The notes: generated by a model not told the origin, from the letters alone. Positions 8,640-19,074 are shown, numbered from the stretch's first letter. The stretch: 64,000 nucleotides of DNA from Corynebacterium pseudogenitalium (GCF_024453815.1 NZ_CP072934.1:1550001-1614000), one strand, 5' to 3'. Made by a program: numbers and translations.

Positions 8640-9779
8640 GTGCATACGTCTACGACAGATTCTGGAATGGAGCACAACGTGTCTGAAGTATCCTCACAAG
8701 GGCCAACGCTCGAGGCCATCCCCGCGCTTGTTGAGGAGCAACTTCGCGTGTTCTTCGACGGCCAGGAATCGGTAGTCGCGGAAATTGGTGCCCCGGTGGA
8801 GGACGCAGTCTCTTACCTGCGCAAGTTTGTCCTCGGTGGAGGCAAGCGGATACGGCCACTCTACGGTTGGGCTGGCTTCATCGGCGCAGGAGGGCTTGAC
8901 CACAGCCAGGAGAACCCCGACGCAGTGCTGCGCGCAGTGAGCTCGCTCGAGTTCATTCAGGCATGTGCGCTCATCCACGACGACATTATCGACGCCTCCG
9001 ACACCCGGCGCGGCAACCCAACAGTGCACCGCGCGGTTGAGGCTACGCACCGCAACGAAGGCTACCGTGGTGACGCCGCTTCGTTCGGCGAGCACTCGGC
9101 CATTTTGATTGGCGATCTTGCGCTGGTGTGGGCAGAAGACATGTGGCGATACTCGGGGCTCACGAATGATGCCCTCGACCGCGCGGCGAAGCCGTGGGTG
9201 GGGATGCGCACTGAGGTGATCGGCGGCCAGCTGCTGGACATCATGTTAGAGGCTAAGGGCAGCGAATCTGTTGAGCTCGCAGACAAGGTGAATCGGTACA
9301 AGACCGCTGCGTACACGATTGAACGGCCGCTCCACCTTGGCGCCGCGATTGCCGGCGCACCGGATGCAACGATCGCCGCGTTCCGTGGTTACGGACGTGA
9401 TATTGGCATTGCGTACCAGCTCCGCGACGACATCCTTGGGGTCTTCGGCGAACCTGAGGTGACCGGCAAGCCTGCTGGCGACGATATCCGTGAGGGCAAG
9501 CGCACCGTCTTGTTCGCCACTGCGCTGGCAAACTTGGACGCGTCCGATCCTGCCGCAGCGCAACGCCTTCGCGACGGGATTGGCGTCGCAGCATCGCCCG
9601 AGGAGCTTTCCGAACTCGCAGAGCTTATTCAAGAAAGTGGCGCCGTCGAGGCAGTAGAGGCGCGCATCGACCGCCTCACTGAATCAGGCCTGCAGCACCT
9701 TTCGGACGCAGGGATTGATGATGCAGTTGCGCAGTTCATGCGTGACTTAGCTATCAAAGCCACGGCTAGGCGTATGTAG
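8640..9779 (+). CDS. idsA: polyprenyl diphosphate synthase (geranylgeranyl/farnesyl diphosphate synthase IdsA)
   Basis: A trans-prenyltransferase that elongates allylic diphosphates with IPP to make C15/C20 precursors for menaquinone, decaprenyl phosphate and carotenoids. Motifs: GGGKRIRPL near residue 70, first Asp-rich motif DDIID in LIHDDIIDASDTRRGNP, and second Asp-rich motif DDILG in YQLRDDILGVFG. The protein resembles C. glutamicum IdsA over its whole length. The start is GTG 8640; ATG 8667 is an alternative because the first 9-20 residues are not conserved. The next gene, mptB, starts 2 bp after the stop, so they are likely co-transcribed and coupled, joining prenyl carrier supply to the polyprenyl-phosphomannose-dependent transferase. 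Confidence 0.93.
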   Translation: MHTSTTDSGMEHNVSEVSSQGPTLEAIPALVEEQLRVFFDGQESVVAEIGAPVEDAVSYLRKFVLGGGKRIRPLYGWAGFIGAGGLDHSQENPDAVLRAVSSLEFIQACALIHDDIIDASDTRRGNPTVHRAVEATHRNEGYRGDAASFGEHSAILIGDLALVWAEDMWRYSGLTNDALDRAAKPWVGMRTEVIGGQLLDIMLEAKGSESVELADKVNRYKTAAYTIERPLHLGAAIAGAPDATIAAFRGYGRDIGIAYQLRDDILGVFGEPEVTGKPAGDDIREGKRTVLFATALANLDASDPAAAQRLRDGIGVAASPEELSELAELIQESGAVEAVEARIDRLTESGLQHLSDAGIDDAVAQFMRDLAIKATARRM

Positions 9780-9781
9780 CA

Positions 9782-11254
9782 ATGAAGTCTCTTTCGCCGA
9801 CACGACTAGGGCTGCTGGCAAGTATCTTGGTGGCCCTTGGCTCCTTTGGGGCCGGCGCCACCCGCAACCGTGGCGGCGTGATGCGTATGTTGGGTGTCGA
9901 CAATCTGACGTACGGGCACGGGCGTGCGCTCATGGACATCACGATGAGCGTCGGCATCGTTTTGTTGTTGCTTGCCTGGCTGTGGCTGTGGCGTACGCGT
10001 CCCACCTTCGATACGGTACGGCGCACCACCTGGCTGTGGACCGCACCACTCGCTCTGAGCGCACCGATGCTCTCGCGCGACGTGTACTCCTATCTGATGC
10101 AAGGCGCCATGCTTCGCGACGGCTTCGACCCATACTCAGAAGGTGCGGCCGTCAACCCCGGCCCGCTGCTGTGGGAAGTCTCGCACGACTGGCGCAACAC
10201 CACCACCCCGTACGGTCCGCTGCACCTGGGGTTAGGCAAGCTGATCACACTGGTAACTGGCGATAGTGTAGGCGCCGGCATCGTTGCATATCGGCTCCTA
10301 GCGCTGGCGGGTTTCGCGCTGATTATCATCACGGTCCCGAAAATTGCGCAGCAGCTCGGCGGCGACAGTGCATTTGCGCTCTGGATTGGAGCGACGAACC
10401 CCTTGATGCTGCTGCATATGGTTGGCGGCATGCACAACGAGGCCGTGATGGTGGGGCTCGTCAGCGTCGGCATCGTGTGGGCACTACGCCGCCCAGCAAC
10501 CTTCGCCACTTTTAGTGGCGCCATCGCTGTGGTGGCTGTTGCGGTCTCGCTCAAGGCCACGGCTGCCGTGGCGATGCCTTTCATCGTGTGGCTGATGGTT
10601 GCCCATTTCGCGGGTGCATCAGCATCTGTGCTTAAGAAGTGCGGCGTGTTCATCCTTGCCACGGCTTGGTCTATCGCGCTGACAGGCGGGGTGCTTTATG
10701 TTGTCACCGCGGCGTCTGGCGCGTCGTGGGGCTGGCTGGCCGAGATCTCCGGCAACTCGAAGGTGATCAACCCGTTGGCAGGGCCCACGCTGGTCACCGA
10801 GATACTCACTCCCGGGTTCCAGCTTTTCGACGACCACTTCTACTACAACAGCCTGCTCGTTGTCGTGCGCGCGGCCGCTTCCATCCTGATGTTGGTGGCG
10901 TTAGCCGTTGTGTGGTGGTGGTTCCGCCCGAAACCGGGTGCAGCGAACGACGTGCGCGCTGTCCAGGGCACGACCGCCGCGTACGTCGCCGCGTTCATCA
11001 CGAATGCGGTCACGCTCCCCTGGTACTACGCGTCGATTTTGGCACTCGTGGGAACTTTCCGGGCACCGCGGTGGGTGCAACAGGTCGCCGTGGGTGCGAG
11101 CGTGATCATCGTGCTGGCGTTTACAGGCGGCGGTAACCACCGCTTTTACGATGCCTGGTTCCTCGTCGCGGCACCGTTCGTGGCCTTTGCTGCAGTGCTT
11201 GCGGTGTGGCCGTTTAAGCAGGCTAAAACGCCATCGCCTGTGCTCGGCGAATAA
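9782..11254 (+). CDS. mptB: polyprenol-phosphomannose-dependent alpha-1,6-mannosyltransferase MptB
   Basis: A 490-residue polytopic GT-C fold membrane protein with about 12-13 hydrophobic helices. An acidic/aromatic loop after the second helix (SRDVYSYLMQG, about residue 100) fits the family's catalytic Asp region. MptB-type enzymes start the alpha-1,6-mannan backbone of lipomannan/lipoarabinomannan using C50-P-mannose. The assignment comes from overall similarity to corynebacterial MptB and its place right after idsA. The 3' end overlaps the convergent regulator gene by 32 bp. Confidence 0.88.
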   Translation: MKSLSPTRLGLLASILVALGSFGAGATRNRGGVMRMLGVDNLTYGHGRALMDITMSVGIVLLLLAWLWLWRTRPTFDTVRRTTWLWTAPLALSAPMLSRDVYSYLMQGAMLRDGFDPYSEGAAVNPGPLLWEVSHDWRNTTTPYGPLHLGLGKLITLVTGDSVGAGIVAYRLLALAGFALIIITVPKIAQQLGGDSAFALWIGATNPLMLLHMVGGMHNEAVMVGLVSVGIVWALRRPATFATFSGAIAVVAVAVSLKATAAVAMPFIVWLMVAHFAGASASVLKKCGVFILATAWSIALTGGVLYVVTAASGASWGWLAEISGNSKVINPLAGPTLVTEILTPGFQLFDDHFYYNSLLVVVRAAASILMLVALAVVWWWFRPKPGAANDVRAVQGTTAAYVAAFITNAVTLPWYYASILALVGTFRAPRWVQQVAVGASVIIVLAFTGGGNHRFYDAWFLVAAPFVAFAAVLAVWPFKQAKTPSPVLGE

Positions 11255-11585
11255 CTTCGCGGGCACCATGGCCGTGCAGCGCGTCGATTGGACGGCCGCT
11301 CAGTGATTCATCGGGGGTGAATAGGTACTGGAGCGACTCTTCGGGGGAAAAGCCGCCGTCCGCAAGCACGGTGATTGCACCGCTGATGAACTTTGACATT
11401 TCGCCGTCCGCCAGCAGGAGCGCAGGAATGTAATTCACGCCGTCCTTGCGGTAAACGAGGAGCTTGTCGGCGTGAACATAGTCGTGGATTTTTGTGACTG
11501 GAACGCCGAGTGTTTCCGCAACTTCGGGAAAGGTCAGCAGTTCATCGTGTTCGAGCAAAGAATCAATAGTCTGTTGAGCACTCAC
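11223..11585 (-). CDS. Rv2175c-type winged-helix DNA-binding protein
   Basis: This roughly 120-residue protein has an N-terminal helix-turn-helix (LLTFPEVAETLGVPVTKIHDYV) followed by the conserved Rv2175c C-terminal domain (ALHGHGAREVIRRAQAMAF). In Mycobacterium tuberculosis, Rv2175c is phosphorylated by the neighbouring kinase PknL, which lowers its DNA binding. Here it is likewise divergent from pknL with only 48 bp between starts. The frame extends to 11612, but GTG 11585 (VSAQQTID) fits the family start. It is probably co-regulated with pknL through the shared intergenic region. Confidence 0.85.
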   Translation of the reverse strand: MSAQQTIDSLLEHDELLTFPEVAETLGVPVTKIHDYVHADKLLVYRKDGVNYIPALLLADGEMSKFISGAITVLADGGFSPEESLQYLFTPDESLSGRPIDALHGHGAREVIRRAQAMAF

Positions 11586-11633
11586 GACCGACAGTTTACG
11601 CGTCGAGAGCACGTTTGGGCCATACTGGAGCGC

Positions 11634-12836
11634 ATGGCACAGCTCGCAGTTGGAGACACGCTGGACAACCGGTACATCATCGATCGCCCCATCGCACGCG
11701 GTGGCATGGCGACGGTATACCGCTGCGTCGATACGCGTTTAGGCCGTGAAGTTGCCGCCAAGGTGATGCACGAGTCCTATGTGCATGACAGCGTGTTTCG
11801 TGAGAGGTTTCGTCGAGAAGCTCGGGCGATGGCCCAGCTTTCCCACCCCAACCTGGTCAACGTGTACGACTTCGCTGCCCAAGGCGAACCCACGAACCAA
11901 GTATTTTTAATCATGGAGCTCATCACCGGTGGAACACTGCGTGAGCTGCTCGCCGAGCGCGGTCCCATGCCGCCGCACGCCGCCGCCGAGGTAATGCGGG
12001 CTGTGCTCACTGGCCTCGCGGTCGCGCACCAAAAAGGAATGGTGCACCGCGATATCAAACCGGACAATATCCTGATTAACAGCGATCACAGTGTCAAGCT
12101 TGCGGACTTCGGCCTTGTGCGTGCGGTCTCAGACATCACGCATTCCACCGGCCAGATCGTAGGTACGGTCGCCTACCTCTCCCCCGAGCAAGTGGACGGT
12201 TCACCAATCACGCAGGCCTCCGACGTCTATTCCGCAGGCATCGTGCTCTTTGAGCTACTCACCGGCCAGCAGCCCTTCAACGGCGATACCCCCATCGCGC
12301 ACGCCTTCGCACGGCTACATGATGTGGTGCCCGCGCCCAGCTCTCGGATCGGAGGCGTACCAAAGCTTTTCGACGAACTCGTGGCCACCGCCACCGCGAC
12401 CGACCCCCACGACCGCTTCCATGACGCATCGGAGTTCCTCGCTGCGCTCAACGACGTAGCGGACGCGCTTGAGCTACCACCCTACGCGGTACCCGTACCA
12501 AGGCATTCCGCAGCGAATCGTGCCGCAGCTCACCCCACGCAGTTTCGCCTCCGGCCGAATTCAACAGATGATTCCCCGAGAACACGTGTGGATGCGCCGA
12601 CAGTCCAGCCCCCGGCGCCTGCACCGCCACCACCACAGGTGCCAGCCCCGGCTCCACCGCAAGCCCCGCTTTCCCCGGCGCGACCTCGCAAGCCGGTGAG
12701 CAACCGCTCGGGAATCGGCCTGGCAGTTTTCCTAGTGTTCAGCGCAATCTGCACAGGCTTGGTTGCGGTGGGCGGCTGGTGGCTCGGGTCCGGCATGTAC
12801 GGCGAGATTCCGCAGATCCTCCTACCGATGCCCTAA
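11634..12836 (+). CDS. pknL: serine/threonine protein kinase PknL (short form, no PASTA domains)
   Basis: A Hanks-type kinase: glycine loop ARGGMATVY (21-29), ATP Lys43 (AAKVM), catalytic HRDIKPDN (138-145, Asp140) and DFG at 158-160. A Pro-rich linker (about 310-345) leads to one transmembrane helix near 358-380 and only about 20 further residues. As I recall, C. glutamicum PknL is longer and carries extracellular PASTA repeats, while the M. tuberculosis protein (about 400 aa) lacks them; this one has the mycobacterial-type architecture. ATG 11634 has GGAG 3 nt upstream and gives the proper domain start. Divergent from its likely substrate, the Rv2175c-type regulator. Confidence 0.92.
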   Translation: MAQLAVGDTLDNRYIIDRPIARGGMATVYRCVDTRLGREVAAKVMHESYVHDSVFRERFRREARAMAQLSHPNLVNVYDFAAQGEPTNQVFLIMELITGGTLRELLAERGPMPPHAAAEVMRAVLTGLAVAHQKGMVHRDIKPDNILINSDHSVKLADFGLVRAVSDITHSTGQIVGTVAYLSPEQVDGSPITQASDVYSAGIVLFELLTGQQPFNGDTPIAHAFARLHDVVPAPSSRIGGVPKLFDELVATATATDPHDRFHDASEFLAALNDVADALELPPYAVPVPRHSAANRAAAHPTQFRLRPNSTDDSPRTRVDAPTVQPPAPAPPPPQVPAPAPPQAPLSPARPRKPVSNRSGIGLAVFLVFSAICTGLVAVGGWWLGSGMYGEIPQILLPMP

Positions 12837-12858
12837 GGCGCCACCGCCGCGCGCAATC

Positions 12859-14256
<1,398 letters not shown>

Positions 14257-14333
14257 TTAGCACGAAGCTGCGACGAATACCACAACTTTGCGGCGCGAAT
14301 ACCTGCACAGACTCAAAGTGTGAAACGCGCGTC

Positions 14334-14846
14334 TCACGATCTAGACGCGCGGCCAAGCCGGTCAAGCGGCAAATATTCCGCGCATACGCGGTACTTCTTC
14401 AGGTTATGGCGCGCATCTACCAATGCATCGTGGTTCCCGCGCGGCACCTGTGGCAGCCTCGGCCGCCCCGCCATTTCCCAGTACTGCTTCAGCTCACGAG
14501 TAAAGCGCGGAAGGTTCTTCGGCAACCCGGTCATGTCACCCCACAGCTGCGCCAGCACAACGTGATCGTACGCCCCCACCCATGCCCAAAGCTCCGGGGC
14601 AGAGCGGGGCGTCGTCAAGAAATCGTAGACCTCGCTGCGGATCTGCTCCCGCGACTTCCATGCGGGGTGACCCGCACCGGGCAGTTTATCCAAGACATTG
14701 TCGCGCACCCACTGGTTCGCACGCGTGGCGTCAAACTCATTGGACACCGCGTAGTATTCACGGCCGTCCTCCGCGACGATGCCGATGGAGACTAGCTCAA
14801 TGGTCGAGCCGTCTTCGATGAACTCTGTGTCGTAAAAGTAACGCAC
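14334..14846 (-). CDS. Rv2179c-type 3'-5' exoribonuclease (DEDD fold)
   Basis: The 170-residue protein starts RYFYDTEFIEDG, with the DxE pair of DEDD exonucleases, has a middle Asp in GAYDHVVLAQL and ends with NHDALVDARHNL, supplying the last acidic/His positions. This matches the actinobacterial Rv2179c family, described as a 3' exoribonuclease acting on RNA with 3' overhangs. Start GTG 14846 overlaps the stop of the upstream small membrane gene by one base (TAGTG), implying translational coupling. Confidence 0.88.
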   Translation of the reverse strand: MRYFYDTEFIEDGSTIELVSIGIVAEDGREYYAVSNEFDATRANQWVRDNVLDKLPGAGHPAWKSREQIRSEVYDFLTTPRSAPELWAWVGAYDHVVLAQLWGDMTGLPKNLPRFTRELKQYWEMAGRPRLPQVPRGNHDALVDARHNLKKYRVCAEYLPLDRLGRASRS

Positions 14847-15022
14847 TAGTTCGCCTCACCCTCCGGGCCCTCAGGTTTGCGTGGCCAAAACATCACCGCT
14901 GCAACGAACAGTACGAGTAGCGGCGAAATCACATTCCTGGCTATCTCAAGATCACTCGTGACGAGATACGCTCCCACCGCGCAGCACACGAGCACAATAC
15001 GAGTAACGAGGTCCCGGTCCAT
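14846..15022 (-). CDS. small membrane protein, 58 residues
   Basis: ATG 15022 opens a 58-codon frame on the minus strand with two predicted membrane segments (about residues 8-22 and 30-47) and a short acidic/basic tail ending EGPEGEAN. Its stop overlaps the GTG of the exoribonuclease by one base, and it lies 13 bp after the acyltransferase stop, so it sits inside a compact operon. I do not recognise a family. The tight coupling and clean hydrophobic profile are the reasons to call it a gene. Confidence 0.65.
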   Translation of the reverse strand: MDRDLVTRIVLVCCAVGAYLVTSDLEIARNVISPLLVLFVAAVMFWPRKPEGPEGEAN

Positions 15023-15035
15023 CAAACGTCCTTAC

Positions 15036-15776
15036 TTAATCCTCTTCGGGCTCGGCGCCCTCAGGGTAGCGCCCCGTCTCTTCCAGATGCTTTTTGACGT
15101 CCGAAGCATACACATCCACGTACGGGTACCCGGACAACGCAGACATCTTGTGCATCACGAAGTCCGTAAACGGACGCATCACCTCCCGCGAGTGCGGATC
15201 AAATCCGTGCTCCGTCGCCCAAGCGTGCGGGTCAATAGGTTCGCTGAGCTTGATGCGGACCTTCGCCGGGCGCGGAAGTACCGACCCGATCGGGTTCGCC
15301 TCGCGGGTGCCAATCATGGCCACCAAGATCACCGGCGCTCCCGTGTCCATCGCGACACGAGCCATACCGGTGCGCCCCTTGTAGATGCGACCATCCGGTG
15401 AACGCGTGCCTTCCGGGTAGATACCGAACACGTCGTTGCGATCAACAATCACCTCGCGCGCAGCCTGCTGCAGGTTCGCGCCCGCATTCGAATCACCGCG
15501 ATGCACAGGGATCTGACCAACAGCGGTAAAGAAAAACCGCTTGAACCTGCCCCTCAAGCCAGGTTGCGTAAAGTACTCGCTCTTCGCCGGAAACGTGATT
15601 TGCCGACGCAGCATCAGCGGCAGATAGAACGAATCCATCACCGCTTGGTGGTTCGAGACAAGAATGACGCCGCCTTCGTCCGGCACATGCTCCGCGCCTT
15701 CAATCGTGGGACGGTTCCACACGAGCAGCGCTGGACCTAGCAACGCCTTAAACGCCGAATACCACTTGTTATGCAC
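15036..15776 (-). CDS. 1-acyl-sn-glycerol-3-phosphate acyltransferase (PlsC-like, Rv2182c family)
   Basis: A 246-residue lysophospholipid acyltransferase with the catalytic HX4D motif in SNHQAVMDSF (about residues 42-51) and the glycerol-phosphate binding block YPEGTRSPDG (about 139-148). It transfers acyl chains in phospholipid (or PIM) synthesis at the membrane. The GTG start at 15776 overlaps the end of glk by 8 bp, so it is in an operon with glk and pimB. The exact acceptor lipid cannot be inferred. Confidence 0.9.
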   Translation of the reverse strand: MHNKWYSAFKALLGPALLVWNRPTIEGAEHVPDEGGVILVSNHQAVMDSFYLPLMLRRQITFPAKSEYFTQPGLRGRFKRFFFTAVGQIPVHRGDSNAGANLQQAAREVIVDRNDVFGIYPEGTRSPDGRIYKGRTGMARVAMDTGAPVILVAMIGTREANPIGSVLPRPAKVRIKLSEPIDPHAWATEHGFDPHSREVMRPFTDFVMHKMSALSGYPYVDVYASDVKKHLEETGRYPEGAEPEED

Positions 15777-16740
15777 GCTGTCTCCCTGCTAGATCCTCAC
15801 GAGCCAAGTCTGCGACACCGATCATACCTGCCTGCGGGCCCAGCTCTGCGCATAGAATCTCCGGAACAGGACGGTACCCGGAGCCAACCATGTTACGACG
15901 CAACGAATCCTTGGCATCTTCCATAAAGAGGTCTGCGTCGGCGCTCACGCCACCGCCAAGAACCACCAGGCCCGGATCCATAACGTCAGCCACAATCGAC
16001 AGGCCACGGCCCAACCACTCGGCAAAACTGGCAAGCGCCTTCACGCCAAGCTCATCGCCCTCGCGTGCAGCCTCCATCACGTCATGGCCCGTCGCCCGCT
16101 TATCGACGACCTTCCGGTACAAACCGCACTTCTTAAAACCGCCGTGCGCTGCGACCTCCAAAGCACAGTCCACCAACGACGTGCCCGAGGCGTACCGCTC
16201 CAAGCAGCCCTGCTTACCGCAGGAACACACGCGCCCATCTGGCACAACAGTCAAGTGCCCGAACTCGGGGGCAGTGCCGAACGATCCGCGGTAAATCTTG
16301 CCATCAATCATCAGCGTTGCGCCGATACCGGTACCGACGGCAAAGAACACCCAGATATCCGCATCCTTTGCTGCGCCAAATCGGTATTCACCCCAGGCTG
16401 CCGCGTTCGCGTCGTGCTCAAGGCGGACCGGTAGCCCCAGAGCCTCCTCAAGCTGCGCCCGAACCGGCTGGTCGTTGCGCCACGGCAAATGCGGGGCGAA
16501 CCGCACGATCTCGCAGTCCGGGTCAAGAAAGCCGGCGATAGCCAAGCCGACAGCATCAACCACGTACTCCCGCTGCAGCTGCCGCACCATATCGACGATG
16601 CCGTCGATAAGCTCATCACCAGTCTGCGGAGTACCAGTAGATATCGATGCAACGATGCGCCCAGAGTCATCAACCACTGCTGCGCGAGTATTCGTCCCGC
16701 CGATATCAAAACCGACAGTCAGCTTGGATTCAGTAGACAT
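15769..16740 (-). CDS. glk: ROK-family glucokinase
   Basis: Phosphorylates cytoplasmic glucose to glucose 6-phosphate with ATP. The 323-residue protein has the N-terminal phosphate loop DIGGTNTRAAVVD, the sugar-binding block EHDANAAAWGE, and the ROK zinc motif CSCGKQGCLE. Corynebacterial Glk is a ROK protein at this position, between pimB and the plsC-like gene. It overlaps the acyltransferase by 8 bp and lies 11 bp after pimB. Confidence 0.93.
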   Translation of the reverse strand: MSTESKLTVGFDIGGTNTRAAVVDDSGRIVASISTGTPQTGDELIDGIVDMVRQLQREYVVDAVGLAIAGFLDPDCEIVRFAPHLPWRNDQPVRAQLEEALGLPVRLEHDANAAAWGEYRFGAAKDADIWVFFAVGTGIGATLMIDGKIYRGSFGTAPEFGHLTVVPDGRVCSCGKQGCLERYASGTSLVDCALEVAAHGGFKKCGLYRKVVDKRATGHDVMEAAREGDELGVKALASFAEWLGRGLSIVADVMDPGLVVLGGGVSADADLFMEDAKDSLRRNMVGSGYRPVPEILCAELGPQAGMIGVADLAREDLAGRQRA

Positions 16741-16751
16741 ACATGACCATG

Positions 16752-17897
16752 CTAGTCGCCGAGAGCCTGAGAAAATAATAATTTCTCACACCGCTCCCCC
16801 AACACCTGCCACGAAAACTCCCGCTGCACATGGCGTCGCCCGGCCTCCCCCATCGATTCCCGCAGCAGGGGATCACGCAGCAGACGCACCAACGCCGCGA
16901 CAAGTGCATCATCATTCTTATCGACGACCACTCCGCTGTGGTCCGTCACCGTTTCCGGCGCACCGCCCGAATCACCAGCGACCACCGGCACCTCACACGC
17001 CTGGGCCTCGAGAAACACAATCCCGAGACCCTCAACGTCGAGGCCTCCGCCGCGGGTACGAACCGGCATCGCGAACACGTCTGCAGCCGCAACGATTCGA
17101 CACAGGTCATCGTCGCTGACCCGCCCGGTGAACCTGACACCGTCGACGCCCTCCGCCATCGCGTGAAGCCGACGGGCATACGGCCCCTCCCCAACAATCA
17201 CCAATTGTGCACCCGGCACCTGCTCGCGCACCCTAGGCAGGACGCGGATCAACCGGTCTTGCCCTTTGCGTTTCACCAGACGCGACGCACACACAATCAG
17301 CGGAGACTCCGCGCCGATTCGGAACGAAGCTCTGGTCTCCAACTTCTCCTGCTGCGTTGCGGGCGCGTAGCGGGACGTCGATACGCCTGAGGGAAGCGCA
17401 ACGAACTGAGGATTCGGACCAAATGCATCCTTGAATCGCCCCAGTGTGTACTCCGAAATGTACGTGATTACATCGGCACTACCGCCAATCGTTCGCAGCA
17501 GTCGACGACCAACGCGAAACATTGACCACCCGACCTCATGGCCATGCGTCGTCGCCACAACCCGCGAAGCACCCGCACGCTTCGCAGCACCCCCCATCGC
17601 TCCAAGAGGAGCTGCAGCACCAAACCACACCGTATCGACGTGCTGCTGCCTGATAATTCGCTGCATCATCCTCCGGACAGCAGGAGTAGGCAACATTACT
17701 GGAAAGGGCCAGCGAATAATCGTGTACGGCTGTTCCGCATCCCAAGCGAGAGCAGCCGCCTTATCCTGCATCGAGGCAAACACAATGATGCTCTGCGCCC
17801 CCCGACGGTGAACGACTTCCTGCACATAGTCCCGCAAGTACGACTGAATCCCACCGACAGTCGGTGGGAAATCATTCGTCACCAATAAAACAGTCAT
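16752..17897 (-). CDS. pimB: GDP-mannose-dependent phosphatidylinositol monomannoside mannosyltransferase PimB
   Basis: A GT4-family, GT-B fold glycosyltransferase of 381 residues that adds the second mannose in PIM2 synthesis at the inner membrane face. Visible features: N-terminal LLVTNDFPPTVGGIQSYL, sugar-donor part VIVGEGPYARRL, and the E(x7)E-type segment in EGLGIVFLEAQACEVPVV. Position upstream of glk and downstream of the NlpC/P60 genes matches corynebacterial pimB'. Substrate assignment rests on synteny as well as sequence, since related GT4 enzymes look similar. Confidence 0.88.
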   Translation of the reverse strand: MTVLLVTNDFPPTVGGIQSYLRDYVQEVVHRRGAQSIIVFASMQDKAAALAWDAEQPYTIIRWPFPVMLPTPAVRRMMQRIIRQQHVDTVWFGAAAPLGAMGGAAKRAGASRVVATTHGHEVGWSMFRVGRRLLRTIGGSADVITYISEYTLGRFKDAFGPNPQFVALPSGVSTSRYAPATQQEKLETRASFRIGAESPLIVCASRLVKRKGQDRLIRVLPRVREQVPGAQLVIVGEGPYARRLHAMAEGVDGVRFTGRVSDDDLCRIVAAADVFAMPVRTRGGGLDVEGLGIVFLEAQACEVPVVAGDSGGAPETVTDHSGVVVDKNDDALVAALVRLLRDPLLRESMGEAGRRHVQREFSWQVLGERCEKLLFSQALGD

Positions 17898-17902
17898 GGT
17901 GC

Positions 17903-18949
17903 CTAATAACGGACAGCGCCCTGGACCGGCATCGAATTCAACGGGACAACCTGAACCGGAATACCGTAGTCAGAGGCATGCACAACCATGCCGTCGCCGA
18001 TATACATGCCAACGTGCGTCACTCCCGGGTAATAACCGACAATGTCACCTGGCTGCAGGTCCCCCATGCTCACCGGCATGCCACCAGCAAGCTGAGCCTG
18101 CGAGGTACGCGGGATCGCCTTACCGTTCTGCCCGTAAGCCCACACCATGAGCCCAGAGCAGTCGAACGCCGACGGCCCCGTCGCGCCCCAGCCATAAGGC
18201 TTGCCAACCTGCGCGAGCGCGGCACCGACAACCCCATCCCCCACCGGAGGCAACGAGCCAGCATCAACGGGGTGCAGACGTCCCTCCCACAACGAACGCG
18301 CCTCCGGCGACAAATTATCGACGCGCGCCTCAATCTCCTCAATCTGTCCCTGCAGCGCCTCGCGCTCACGCTCGAGCTTCGAACGCTTTGAATCAAGGTC
18401 ATTGCGGAGATACTGCGCTTCCGCAAGGGCTACGTTTGCAGCATTCGCCTTCGTTGCCGCGTCCTGGGCAGCGCCTTCGTACTCGCGGAGCACACTTTGC
18501 TGCTTGCGGGACAGCGAATCCAGGTACGCAGCACGGTCAATAGCAGTCTGGGGACTACCAGAGTCCAGCGTTGTAAGGATCACATCGGCCTGGACGTTGC
18601 GGTACCGGGACGCAGCGAGGCGGTCTACTTCCCTTTGGAGATCATCACGAGCGATTGTCGCAGCTTGGACTTGGGTACGTGCATCCGCCACCTCAGACTG
18701 CAGGCGCTCAAGTTCCTCCGACTTCGCGGCAATATCATCCTCGACGCCCTTGAGCTCTTCTACCTTTGCGGTGACCTCATGCGAAAGCTCATCAACCTGA
18801 TGAATCAGTTCCTCGACATCATCCGCTACTGCGGACGGAGCAGCAACGCTACTGCCCACAACGACAGAGAGCGATGCACCCAGCGCCACGCGCTTCCCCC
18901 AGGAACGCCCATTTGCAACATGACGCGCATGTAAAGAGTGTTTAGCCAC
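17903..18949 (-). CDS. secreted NlpC/P60 peptidoglycan endopeptidase with coiled-coil domain (RipC-like)
   Basis: Residues 1-42 form a signal peptide ending near AVADD. Residues 43-220 are a long coiled coil (heptad-rich, repeated EEL/ELE patterns), and the last 115 residues are an NlpC/P60 domain with catalytic Cys in FDCSGLM and His in THVGMYIG. Enzymes of this type cut D-iGlu-mDAP links during daughter-cell separation, and the coiled coil is the domain through which FtsEX-type partners act on such proteins. It lies 6 bp before pimB. The start is GTG 18949 with AAGGGG upstream, which is buried in a predicted hairpin. A second NlpC/P60 gene lies immediately upstream. Confidence 0.9.
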   Translation of the reverse strand: MAKHSLHARHVANGRSWGKRVALGASLSVVVGSSVAAPSAVADDVEELIHQVDELSHEVTAKVEELKGVEDDIAAKSEELERLQSEVADARTQVQAATIARDDLQREVDRLAASRYRNVQADVILTTLDSGSPQTAIDRAAYLDSLSRKQQSVLREYEGAAQDAATKANAANVALAEAQYLRNDLDSKRSKLEREREALQGQIEEIEARVDNLSPEARSLWEGRLHPVDAGSLPPVGDGVVGAALAQVGKPYGWGATGPSAFDCSGLMVWAYGQNGKAIPRTSQAQLAGGMPVSMGDLQPGDIVGYYPGVTHVGMYIGDGMVVHASDYGIPVQVVPLNSMPVQGAVRY

Positions 18950-18952
18950 TTA

Positions 18953-19004
18953 AAGCCCCTTCGCTGGCAAGAAAAACTATCACCAATATAGCGAGAGGGG
19001 CTTA
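18953..19004 (-). promoter_or_regulatory. 5' UTR hairpin that pairs the ribosome-binding site of the RipC-like gene
   Basis: On the minus strand, AAGCCCCTCTCGCT pairs, with one bulge, to AGCGAAGGGGCTT about 25 nt downstream. The second arm contains the only good Shine-Dalgarno (AAGGGG) just before GTG 18949. There is no adequate T-run, so a translation-control hairpin is more likely than a terminator. Confidence 0.5.
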
Positions 19005-19074
19005 AAGTTACAATCTTGTAATTCTTCTGCCGACCCCCACCACAATCGTTTGGATCGGCCGATAAATACCGTGC

